This document shows positions 38,076-48,062 of a DNA stretch of 64,000 nucleotides, one piece after another. The notes below the pieces were generated by a model. The model searched no databases and was not told where the DNA came from. It saw nothing but the letters and a program-made list of their open reading frames with translations. The translations under genes and the position numbers were made by a program. The DNA is from Cyanophora paradoxa (Eukaryota; Glaucocystophyceae; Cyanophorales; Cyanophoraceae): assembly GCA_004431415.1 (NCBI GenBank), contig QPMI01000093.1, forward strand, positions 186,001 to 250,000, in the 5' to 3' direction. The stretch's first letter is position 1; every line of letters starts with the position of its first letter.

Positions 38076-39595
38076 TGTGACATTGCCATTGGATTCAATG
38101 ATTGCGACATAGAACAGAGAGATTATTTCAATTGCAATGTGAAGGCTTCTCTCCTATGTAGCGCGCTACGGCAGCTGAAGGCCCGTCGCACGGGCCGCAA
38201 CTTGCAGAAAGCGACAAGACTCTGAGATAGGCCATAGCTAGCTCGTCGAATAATTAAAAATATTTCTCGAGCTTAGCTAGCTATAGATCTAGTGCGCCGC
38301 GCGCCATCTAGCAGTCCGCGAACTCGATCTCGAACGCCGCCTCGGGGGCCTCGTCCAGGCTGTCGAACTGCGCGCGATCGAAGGCCACGTCAAAATTCGA
38401 AATGGAGCGGAATATATTTCATTTAGCACGCGGAACCCGGCGCGCGGGGGCCTCGGGCCTCGATTTCCGAAAGTTCGCACCTCGATGTCGGCCTCGAGCA
38501 TGGCGATCGATATCTCCTCGTCGAGCTGCGCGATGTCCTTGTACTCGGTCCCGTTGAGGGCCTGGGCCGTCGAGTCCACGACCTGCCAACCCGTACGCGT
38601 TTAGTTCACGCTAGCGCTTGTGACTACCGCTCGAACTTCTAAAGCAAAGCGAAAACGAATGGGCGCAGCGCACCGAGGCGAGGGAAACGTCCTTGTTGGA
38701 AATGCACCCGCAGTCGTAGGTGGACAGGGCGACCGCCACCTGCGCGTACGGGTAAAATAAGTTCGGGCTGCATGTGGGTCGGGCCCGCGGCTCCGCCGCG
38801 CGCGCGCGCCTTGTTGTAGGCGATGTCGATCTCGACGGGGTGGTGCTTGGCGGCGTCGCAGTCGTCGGCAAGGTCGCCGGCAAAGTCCAGCGCGTGGCGG
38901 AAGTCCTCGAACTTGAACGTCTGCACGCGATTCGTACATATTAGTACTCGCAGAGTTTGCGCGGCATGCGCAGCGACGAAGTGCATCGCAAACGTGTTCA
39001 CACCTTCACGATCTGCTGCAGCGAGGTGCTGCCATTGGAGATGGTCTCGACGCGCCAGCCGGGCAGGGTGGACGAGCCGATCTCGGCGACCTGGCCGCTG
39101 GAGAGAGCGGTGAAGGTCGGGCTGCACAGACCGCGAGCATAAGCGAGGTGCGCGCGCGAGGGCAATTGCAAGGTCGTGCATACCCGCCGTCCGCGACGGA
39201 GTTCACGAGGTCAACGAGAGCGTCCGACGACATGGCGGCGAGAAGCTTAAGGACTTGGCCGAGAGAGCGTGCGTTAGCTCGAACTGGTCGAACTTGGCAG
39301 ATGCGAGTGAGCGGCCACGGATGACGAGGCCTGCAGGCTGCAGGCTAGGGCGACAGGTACCCCGCCAACGCGCTGAGCGGTTCGGACCAAACGCTCCTAA
39401 GAGTTTACCCGAGCTGCCTAGGAGTCTAGTAGGAGGCTAGGCCATCATGATCATGCCATGAGGGCCCGATGAGGCCCATGACTCAGTGACTCAGTTAATC
39501 CCATGATGCGCAGGCACTCAGTGACTTCCTGCAGAATTCATGTTCAATTGCAATTGCAAGGTCCTGTGAAATTTGTTCGGAAAGGCCGGGAAAGC
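38076..39595. repeat. 1.52 kb tandem duplication, unit 2
   Basis: Second unit; after 39595 the sequences diverge (tgtgacattg after unit 1, cttgaagcta after unit 2). The near-absence of substitutions means a very recent duplication, or a false duplication from assembling two alleles or overlapping reads. Confidence 0.95.
38308..39233 (-). CDS. Pterin-4a-carbinolamine dehydratase-like protein, copy 2
   Basis: Same exon series as copy 1 with the same start (MSSDALVDLVNSVADGG at 39233) and stop (FEIEFADC at 38308). The exons show no change by eye except a homopolymer G difference in the last one: copy 2 has five Gs at about 38344, which read EAPEAAFEIEFADC cleanly, while copy 1 has four, which would shift the frame. 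Copy 2 therefore looks like the correct version. Function as for copy 1. Confidence 0.8.
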
Positions 39596-40915
39596 CTTGA
39601 AGCTACCGAGTTCAGGATCTCTGTTCGGATTGCAACTTGCAAAGTTCGTTGTTCGGAAACACTTAAGCTTCGGATCGTACTTTCAAAGTTAGCACTACCG
39701 AAATTCAGGCTCAGCGGCTACTAATAGGCTAGTAGTAGCCTGCTAGGCTAGTAGCCGAGAGTCCCGAGACACAGTCCGAGAGTTCCGAAGTTCGGTCCTT
39801 CGGTCCTGGCTTCGGATCGTACTTTGCAGAAGTTTGCACTACCGACTCGGCGAATTGAGGCTCAGCGGCTACTAATAGGCTAGTAATAGCCTAGTATACG
39901 TAGTAGCCTGCTAGGCTACCGGGGGTAGTAGCCGAGACTGCTGCCGAGTACTACGCCGTAGTAGTACTAGTACGCCGTGACGGTATACCGGTAGACTCTG
40001 AGACTTAATAGACCCGCGGCCCTCAAGTTGCACAACCGTCACGGCGTTGAACTACTAATTATAATTATATGAATGCACTGCGGCACCACCGTCCGACGGT
40101 CCACTGCCCAGTGCCCACTACTAATGGGCCACTAGTACTCCCCTGGTCTGCCAGTAGACTGCCACAGTCTGCCCACGTGCACAAAGTCCACAGACTGCCA
40201 GGCCAGCGCTGCCCACTGGGCCACCGTGGCTGCGGGCCTGCGGCGTGGCCCGGGCACTGCTGGCCCAGTAGCTGGCACTGACTGGCACTGACTGGCAGTG
40301 ACTGCCCACTGGCATGCACCACTGCGCCGAGCTCGAGGGTCTTAGCGACTCTTAGGCTGTCCGACCGTCGGACGGTCGGGCTACTAGTAGTCTTAGCCTC
40401 TTAGGACTCTTAGCACATTGCGCATGATCACGATCGAACTCGGAAGACTCTCGGAGTCGGAACTTTGACTCGGAAGTTAGACTCGGAAGTTGCCAAGTTG
40501 AGAGTCGGAACGCCGGCCCCGGCGGCCCGGCCGGGCCTTCCGCAGGAAAATTAATTAATAAATCATAATTATAATTAAATCGTAGCGCCGCGGCGCGCGC
40601 GCCGACTCGGCGATCGCGACTCTATACTATGATAAGTTCTCACTGTACTACGGTAGCGGTCGTGCCGCCGAGTCATATATATATCATATATAGTATATCA
40701 CTGTATATGCTACCGTAGTACGCCGCCTACGCGCGTACTACGGCCGCGGTATACGACCGCGCCGCGTATACGTATACGTACCGTAGTACGGTACTACGGT
40801 ACGCGCGTGCGCCTTAAGCTTGTCGCCTACTTACTACGCAGCCTAAGCTGCGGCCGGCTACAGCTAGTCGCCTTGATCGCCGAATCGACGTCAAGTCGTC
40901 GTCAACTCATTAATT
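39596..40915. other. Intergenic region with two ~110 bp repeats and CTGGCA-type repeats
   Basis: Copies at about 39668-39770 and 39808-39935 share cttcggatcgtactttc/g, cactaccga, ggctcagcggctactaatag and gtagccgaga. At about 40120-40320 tggcactgactggcactgac-type repeats occur. Many GTAC palindromes lie near 40700-40800. No gene recognised; this should include the promoters of dehydratase copy 2 (-) and the reductase (+). Confidence 0.55.
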
Positions 40916-42940
40916 ATGCGCAGCTGCGCAGGCTATAGCTACGTATGCGACCAGACGTACAATGTCACATATGCATGTAGTTCCCTGCAGTTGGTAGCTA
41001 GCACTGCAGCCGCAGCCAGAGCGCAACTGCAGACCCCACAAGTAGTGCGCCCAGACTCGCTCTCTACGCTCTCCAGTGCGGACGAGGTGCGCGTGCGCGT
41101 GCTGCAGCGCTAGCTCATGATCACGTCACGATGTGTGGTCGAGCTCGAGCCCGCATGCGTCTCACGCAGGTTGAGGAGTTGGGACGCACCGTTTATGGAG
41201 AATGGCCTCTCGCTTCCGGCGTAACTCTGCTGACTGCACTCTGGAAGGCGAGTCCTCGTGTCATCCCTGCAGCTTGAAACTTATATTTGTCATATATCAT
41301 ATGTATCTGAATATACATCGAACGTATACTTTACACTTCGCAGACGAACGCGTCGGACCCGAGGAGCTTCGGTGCCGACTATGTTACGATCCGCGGTTCG
41401 GCGATGGGAACTCTTTTGCCTCCATCCGATCATGGTATGCACGTTTGCGTGCATCGCGAAATGTGCTCGTGTGCACACTTGGGCAACTCTCGGCCACTTG
41501 CAACTGGCCTCGCCCCGAATATATGACTGCGACTGCGACGTTCATATGCATTTTCCCATCGCCCCAGATTTCTTTGTGCTTAATTCGATGCGAGCCTTCT
41601 CGGACGCTATTATTATGAGCGGTGCACAGTTGAGGTTCGCGCTCTCCCTTACAAGCTTAAGGGTAATAAAAAACATCTCTCGTCTAAAGCCAAGTGCTCA
41701 GAATGGACACTTGGATTGATTTCGCACTGCAAGGGCGAGCAGCTCGGGGCCTGCTAGAGTGGCGCACACAGCGGCTGCAGAAGACCCGCCCGCAGTGCAT
41801 CATGGTCTTGTCCCGAGGCGAGGTCTGCCCAATGATTCACTGAGTTTCAAAAATCGATTCCGTGAAAACGATTCCAGATGAGATCTAACCACGTGCACGC
41901 CATGCGCATGCGCATGTCCTGATCCGCGGTACTGCAGGATCCCGAATTAACTCTATCCCACCAAGTGTTCAGGCGAGAAGCTTGCAATTGATCTTAAATC
42001 ATTGAATGTCTGTCGGAATTATCATCTTACTTATTCTAGTTTCTGATTCAGCAAGCCATGCGATCGCCCTCTTTGCTTTCTCTTCTACACAGAGACGCGA
42101 AATGTAAAACGAGTGGAGGTTCGCTTTCATTTTCTGTCGCACGTTGATCTAGATCTGTTGTGATTTTACTCCGCGGTCAATCTCACAATGATGATCATGA
42201 GCGCAGAAAGTCGTGCACGACCGAGCGCTCGGCAACGTCCGCGTCGTCGGCGCGGAGCGCCCCTGCATCCGCTCCGCGGTCGACCTTTTAAAGACGGTGC
42301 GGACAATTTCATAACCTAAACCATAACCTCATAACCTTGAACCTCATAACAATTTCATAATTTATAACGTCAAGCTTAAGCTTGAACCGATATTACATAT
42401 ATACAAAGCCCTCCCCCCCGGCCCCTCGCAAACATGTGCGGCAGGAGGGCTACGGGGACATCGCAGTCGAGACGGGCCCGACAACGTCGCGGGAGCTGCT
42501 GTCCGCGGGCGGCTTCGACACGCTCCTCCTCTCCATATACGATTCGCCCTTCATAGATCCCGAGGTGCGTTCTAGATCTGTGATGCTTCAAAATCGCTAG
42601 TACTATGTACATGTGGAAGCCGGCTCGCGTCCCCACTTACGCGTGCTTAATATATATATAATAAACAACATGTGCCCAGGCCATCCACCCTTCTCTGGCA
42701 TTCGCGGATGAAAGCCACATCAGAACGTTCTTTGAGCCGAAATATTCGCTTACCGTCGCGCCCTCCACACCCGTCGGTGCGTCATATATTTCCAGAGATC
42801 TTAAGCACTAATGCTAGGTAGCAAGCACCCTCCAGACTTTTCTGATTTTCGGCACAGGGGCTCGGTGGCACATCCGCCGCTACCAACGCCGTGCTATGGG
42901 CTCAGGCTGGAATCTAGAGCTTCGCAACCAGCTTCTCTAG
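40916..42940 (+). CDS. RibD C-terminal/DHFR-like reductase, multi-exon
   Basis: Exons: a first piece ending SLSTLSSADE, VEELGRTVYGEWPLASGVTL, TNASDPRSFGADYVTIRGSA, FFVLNSMRAFSDAIIMSGAQ with LRFALSLTSLR, a linker exon (DFALQGRAARGLLEWRTQRL, QCIMVLSRGEV), then VVHDRALGNVRVVGAERPCI, GYGDIAVETGPTTSRELLSA with GGFDTLLLSIYDSPF, AIHPSLAFADESHIRTFFEP, and a last exon ending at 42940 (RWHIRRYQRR). The pattern MR..SDAI..(S)GAQ.LR, a Rossmann-like NVRVVGAE, and E.GP...RELL.AG..D.L.LS is RibD_C, whose members reduce pyrimidine intermediates of riboflavin synthesis or act as dihydrofolate/pterin reductases with NADPH. Which substrate is unknown; neighbours favour a pterin. First exon and start are weak. 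Confidence 0.65.
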
Positions 42941-44381
42941 ATCTGGATTCAGATCTCGGCATTGACCTAGCCCTCACTTCGGGCCTCTGTGCCTTTCAGC
43001 GGCTAGTAAAGTGGTGCTCTGTAGTATATACAGCTAGAAGGTACTCCGAGGCTCTACGTATACGCTTGTTCGATACGCTTCCTATTGCCCGGCCGCTGCT
43101 TTTCGTGCACGTGCCGACTGGGCGGGCCTGGTGTACAATATATTTATAATATGATCATGACATGTGCACGTGGTGGGATCGGTGGGAGTTGCGCGCGGCG
43201 CGGAGCCGAACTTCGGGCCCGCAGGGGAGGCGGGGATGCGCGCAATGACCGGGAGAAGACCTACGGCCGCTGCTGCTTCAAATATATATTTATTCACGGC
43301 CGCCTCCGATCCGCCACGAATTCGAAGGCGCGCGTTCGTGCACCCGGCCGCCGCAATTCAAGCCGTACGCGTCTGCGCAAATTAAAGCCCGCCGCGCGGG
43401 GCGCGTCGCGATCGCCGAGAATCTTACTATCTATATATGGGCTTCAGATTCCGTCGACGTCTCATGCTGACTCCATTTGATTTCAGCTGGGCGGCGCTGA
43501 GGAACCTCTGAACCCCCTGCGTAATTGCAACGAAGCTTTGAGGGCCTCGCGGTCGGAGCTCATGATCATGAAGGGGCTGGAAGGCCGAGTCGCAGAGTGG
43601 CCTTCTAGCTTAAGGCCTTCGAATTCGAATTCCTCTCCCTCCTTGAGTGCTAGCGCTATCTAGGGTGCAACCGCTGGCGCTGAGCTGTGCCACGGTGCAC
43701 GTGCCACGGTGTTGCGCATGCAAGTGACGCGGGAGTGATCATGAAGAGTTCCGAAGTTCATGCACGTACGCGTGATCACGGCCGCCTCCGCCGCGAAGGC
43801 ACCCGGCCGCCGCGATTCAAGCCGTCCACCATGGGCAGGGGGCATGGGGCCGGCGCGGGCGCCCAGCGGCCGCGCGGCACGAGCATTTGCATGCCATTGA
43901 TAGTGCATAAATATTGGGAACACCTGCTGCTATCATAGTATTGCGCTCGGGAGTCCTGATTTGCCGAAGTTGGCCCAGCTGCAGTGGGATCTTTCGTTCA
44001 TACAAAATATTGCGTCATATCTAGATCTGGTCATAATTATAGCTTTCCAGATCTAGCTATAAAGTGGAAAACACGGGAAGTTCGAATTCGAAGTGTGAAA
44101 TTTAAACCGACTCTAGATCTGCTACTAGGCTAGGCTGGGCGACTAGGTCTACTAGTACTGGGTCTAGCTATGTAACGCTAGCTATCAGTATAGCGTAGCC
44201 AACTCATTGTTCGTCGAATAATTATCAAAGCATGCGGATCGCGGATCGTCGGACCTAGGCCGGGAGAGCTCGAGGTCCGACCGTCGGACGGTCCGGATCG
44301 CGGCGGCCAACTGGCAAGGATACTGCCCCTGGCGGCCTAAGCATGTGTCCTGCGCTGCGCAAACCGGCTGGCCGGCTAGGC
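42941..44381. other. Intergenic region, small repeat, no gene seen
   Basis: A ~50 bp motif (cacccggccgccgc and attcaagccgt) occurs at 43339-43368 and 43801-43830, each next to cacggccgcctccg. Otherwise palindrome-rich DNA (gatcatga, tctagatct). Several open frames exist, but none resembles a known protein or has consistent splice sites. Confidence 0.5.
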
Positions 44382-45680
44382 CTAGGAGCGGACGGCGGCG
44401 AGGAATTCGCCGCGGAGGACGCTGTCGTCCTTGAAGGAGCCCAGCGTGACCGTCGTGACCGTGGACGCGCCGGTCTTTTGCACGCCCCGCATCACCATGC
44501 ACATGTGCCTGCGCGCGGCGCCGGCCGGTCGGCTTAGCTTGCGCTGCCGCTCCGGCCCAGGGGATCCCCCGGACGGGGGACGGGGTGCGAGGCGGGCGAA
44601 TTCGAAGGAGCGCACGTCGCCTCGACCATGACGGCGACGCCCTTCGGCTGGAGGACCTCCTGCACCGCCTCCGCGATCTGCTTCGTCAGGCGCTCCTGCA
44701 CCTGTGCGTGTGGCAAGGGGCGCGCGTCATGGGAGGCGCGCCGCGGCACGCTCTTCATCGGACCTGGAGCCTCCGCGCGAACATGTTGGCGATGCGCGCG
44801 AGTTTGGAGAGCCCAATCACGCGCCCGTTGGGCACGTAGGCGATGTGGACCTTCCCGTAGAAAGGAACCATGTGGTGCTGCGCGGCGCGGACGGCCGGTC
44901 ATGAGCAGCCCAGCCAACGAGGCTCGGCGCTCGCGCAGCATCCCTCGGCACCTCGCACAAGCTGAAGATGTCGATGTTCATCACGAGCACCATCTCATCC
45001 GCGCTCTCCTCGAAGATAGCGTTGTTCACAAGATCTGGCACGCAGAGTATACGTAGTGAAATAAGAGATCTAGATCGAAATCTGAATCTTGAACACCGGA
45101 CGCTTACGGATGTCGAAAGAATTTTAAGCTTAAGAATTTTTAATTGCAATCAAATCCAGACTCCTTTTGCAAAATTGAGATCCCGTCGCGCGCACCACTG
45201 ACGCTTTCCCGGTAGCCCGAGGTTAGGAACGAGAGCGACTCGGCGACTCGGTGCGGCGTCCTTCGCAGGCCTGCGATCGCGTCTAAGCGAATCAATATCT
45301 GTATGTGGCGAAGCGCGACGGCGCTATATGCATCCATATATATACATACATAGCTATAGCTAGCCCTCTGAAATCGATTTCGGGCGCGCACCTTCGCGCT
45401 CGACGTCCTCGCCGAGGGCTGTGAGCACGCTCGAAATGGAGCTTGCTATTGATGCTTTGTCGGGCTTCAAATACCGATCCCGCGGAGACATCGATATCTC
45501 GTGGGGCTTGACGGCGTCGTGGCTGGAGTTCGGCGCGGGGACGACGTCGGCGGGAGGGGCGGGCGCTGCGTGGTAATGCGGATGGGAGAAGACTGCGTCG
45601 TTCGAGTGCGCCTGCACCGACGTCGACAGTGCCGCCAGACCTAAAGTCACTACGAGAAGAGCAACCCTGAAATTCATCAA
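44382..45680 (-). CDS. GCH1: GTP cyclohydrolase I with N-terminal signal peptide
   Basis: GTP cyclohydrolase I makes 7,8-dihydroneopterin triphosphate, the first step to folate and tetrahydrobiopterin. Minus exons: [20 protein letters not shown] (start 45680, a clear signal-peptide hydrophobic stretch ending near SVQA), [40 protein letters not shown], then [20 protein letters not shown] with SLCE joined to [64 protein letters not shown], and [20 protein letters not shown] ending at 44382. The zinc ligands Cys-(Glu)-His-His and the later Cys of HMCMVMRG are present. The core is complete. A signal peptide on this enzyme suggests an endomembrane or complex-plastid route rather than the cytosol. 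Confidence 0.92.
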
Positions 45681-45849
45681 CGCACAACGCGCGGGCTAGC
45701 GCTGCAGCTGCCAGGCCTAGGGTGGGCGGCCGCGGAGGGCGCTAACTGTGCTATACGTACATATACTGGTAATGTAGTATGACACGCGTACCGCGGCGTA
45801 CGTGAACGTATATGAACAGGTGCCACGGTGTTCCGTAAACGTTGACGTC
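45681..45849. other. Upstream region of GTP cyclohydrolase I
   Basis: Short gap between the GCH1 start and the first inverted-repeat element; contains palindromic tacgtacatata-type sequence. No clear promoter motif. Confidence 0.35.
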
Positions 45850-46100
45850 CTGTAGAACTAGAAATATTTAGTGGGCTGCATATTTATAGTACTAAATTTT
45901 AAAAGTTTTTGGGCGATCTACTAAATATTTCCCGCCTGCTAAAGCCGAGATTTCTTAGGGGTAGTCCCTTCTCCGCCATACAAAAGCCCTCCGAAGACCG
46001 ACGTCGACCTACTAAAGATTTACCAGCTGCTAATTATAAAGTGGCAGTTTTGGCAAAGTACTAATTATTTTCCTGTACTAAATTAACTAGTTCTCCAGTA
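45850..46100. mobile_element. MITE, ~250 bp, ends CTGTAGAACTAG / CTAGTTCTCCAG
   Basis: The ends are inverted repeats with one mismatch in 12. Inner segments 45900-46090 are repeated in inverted orientation at 47160-47345. No coding capacity. A short CTACTAAA-type motif recurs inside on both strands. Confidence 0.75.
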
Positions 46101-46317
46101 TTCTAGAACGTAGTATCCACGGCCACTGCCGGGCTGCAGGTGCCAGCCTGACTCAGTGAGGCTGTGCACACTGCACATGCCAGCCAGCCAGTGGTAGCAC
46201 TGGTAGCCAGTGGTACTACGGTACGGTAGGCCCAGGCCCCAGGCTGCGCGTGCACGGGCCGACACGGGGGGTACTGTATGGGGCGACTTCGCAGGAGAGA
46301 AGAGAATTATAAATTAA

Positions 46318-46469
46318 ATTAGCGCGGTACCAAATTACCGCGGTATGTCATGATTCTTTTTTTTGAGAGACTACGGTGGGGCGAACCCCCCGTAGGTAGT
46401 GATTCGGCGCGGTATAAATTAAATATAAAATTTCGGCGCGGTATAAATTAAATTTGGTACCACGGTAAT
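46318..46469. mobile_element. Small inverted-repeat element, ~152 bp
   Basis: Begins attagcgcggtaccaaatt and ends aatttggtaccacggtaat, which match as inverted repeats at 17 of 19 positions. Internally ggcgcggtataaattaaat is duplicated (46413, 46436) and a short hairpin (ctacggtggggcgaacccc then cccgtagg) lies near 46372. The cgcggta motifs recall the 25958-26190 MITE. Confidence 0.55.
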
Positions 46470-46543
46470 ATTGATTAGCCTACTAGCCTATTAGTTGGCC
46501 TACACGTTGGCCAACTTGGCGGCAGCTCAGTCTTGGCCTACCG

Positions 46544-46808
46544 TACCGTGTAACAGGAAAATACTGGACGCTGAAAATTAGTGGAGCCGGAAATTAGTGG
46601 ACTGAAATCTTGACTCAGTCCACTAATTTCTGGCTCCACTAATTGCCTGATGAGAAGCGGCCTCATAGTATACCCCTCAAAATTACCGCACTATACAAGC
46701 CTGAAAGTTTTACGATCCACTAATTTCGGGCTCCAGTATTTCGCCTGTGGGAGGGCGAAGTTTTACGATCCACTAATTTCCGATCTGGTATTTTCCTGTT
46801 ACACGGTA
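46544..46808. mobile_element. MITE, 265 bp, perfect 21 bp terminal inverted repeats
   Basis: Positions 46544-46564 and 46788-46808 are perfect reverse complements (TACCGTGTAACAGGAAAATA...). The TA ends and the shared TACCGT start tie it to the element at 25958-26190. Internal ccactaatttc repeats occur in both orientations. Non-autonomous. Confidence 0.9.
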
Positions 46809-47159
46809 GTTAACGTTACGGCGTAGTACCGGGTAGGCCCTACGGAACTACAAGGTACTTCTTGTCTTCGATTCCGGTCCCAATTTCGGAATTTCCGGAC
46901 CGGTGCACTTGGTACGTATATACGTACCGGGCACTGCACGGCGGGCAGTTGGCACCCTTCCGAGTAGGACCTTCCGATCCGCTCTAAGGACCTTCGAATT
47001 CCAATCTGCTCTTACTGCTAATTTACCAGCTACTACTAGCCTACTAGCTATAGCTACTGAGTTACACGATGACTCTCAGTGACTCAGTGAATCGTCGCCG
47101 AGTCAATGATACGGCACAGTACTAGTACCGGTACGCGCGCGCGCGCGTACGTATATAAC

Positions 47160-47352
47160 TTACTGTAGAACTAGTTTATTTAGTACAGGAAAATAATTAG
47201 TAGTTCGCCAAAACTGTCACTTTAGCAGGGGCAAAATCTTTACTAAGTTAGTAGGTCGGTCTTCGCAGGGGTTTTAATGTATGGCGGAGAAGGGACCACC
47301 CCTAAGAAATCTCGGCGCTTTAGCAGGCGAGAAATATTTAGTAGATCGCACA
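47160..47352. mobile_element. Truncated second copy of the 45850 MITE, inverted
   Basis: Reads gtatggcggagaagggacca, then cccctaagaaatctcgg, the reverse complement of the first copy with about 90 percent match by eye. It keeps the ctgtagaactag end but loses homology after tagtagatcgc at its other end, so about 60 bases are missing. Confidence 0.8.
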
Positions 47353-48062
47353 CATATGCATGCGCAGTACTAAACCCACGACCCACCGTGGCACGCCGAC
47401 CCACTTAACGGACAAGATATTTTTTGGTCGACCCACGGGCCGCCTCAAGCCTTAGATGGTAAGCCACAAGCCTCAGGGCTCAAGGGTAAGCCTTAGATGG
47501 GAAAAGCCCACAAGGGGGCACGCAGCCGCACGCTCCCAGGCTCCCAGCAGGGGTATAAAAACTAAAGCTATAGCTAGTACACTGCCCCGAGAGAAGCCTT
47601 GCATGCACTGCGGCAAGGCCGCCAGCGCTAGCGGGGGCTGGCGCGCTCTGCAGCTGTAGATCTAGCTATAGCTATAGAGTACGTGAACGAACTCTTGTAT
47701 ACGTACACCGTATACGTCGACGCCGTGACGTCGCCTACATATACACGTATACGCGTACGTACGCGTCGAGTCGATCTAGACGCGTACGGCGGCGGTGCGT
47801 GCGTATGCCGTTTTTGCGGCATTTACATAAAGCCGGCTCCGCATATATATACGATTAAAGATGATCAAACTTAAACGTGTGTACATCTATATAGGTGGGC
47901 CTTTGTGAAGCGTTGAGCTCTCGAGCTTGCCCCTTCGCTGTCAATGTATTGTTAACCCTCGGAGGTTGATGAGTCACGCGTTGCGGAGGTTGCATTGTTA
48001 TATTGCATTCGGGGAGGCACGGGGACTAACACGTCCGACGTACCCCTCGGGGCCTCCGGCCT
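47353..48062. other. Boundary region between host-like DNA and the virus-like block
   Basis: Contains a ~23 bp local repeat built on ccttagatgg and gtaagcc (47450-47505), a TATAAAA at 47553, and palindromic tacgtatacg stretches (47695-47760). No gene recognised. I see no clear attachment site or target duplication that would mark an integration point. Confidence 0.45.

Noticed and set aside
43082-43480. Overlapping 70-130 codon frames between the reductase and GTP cyclohydrolase I
   Set aside because: Arg/Ala-rich on both strands, cover a small dispersed repeat, no conserved motif.
47456-47874. Short plus-strand frames at the host/virus boundary
   Set aside because: Cover local repeats and palindromic DNA; no family resemblance or splice partners.
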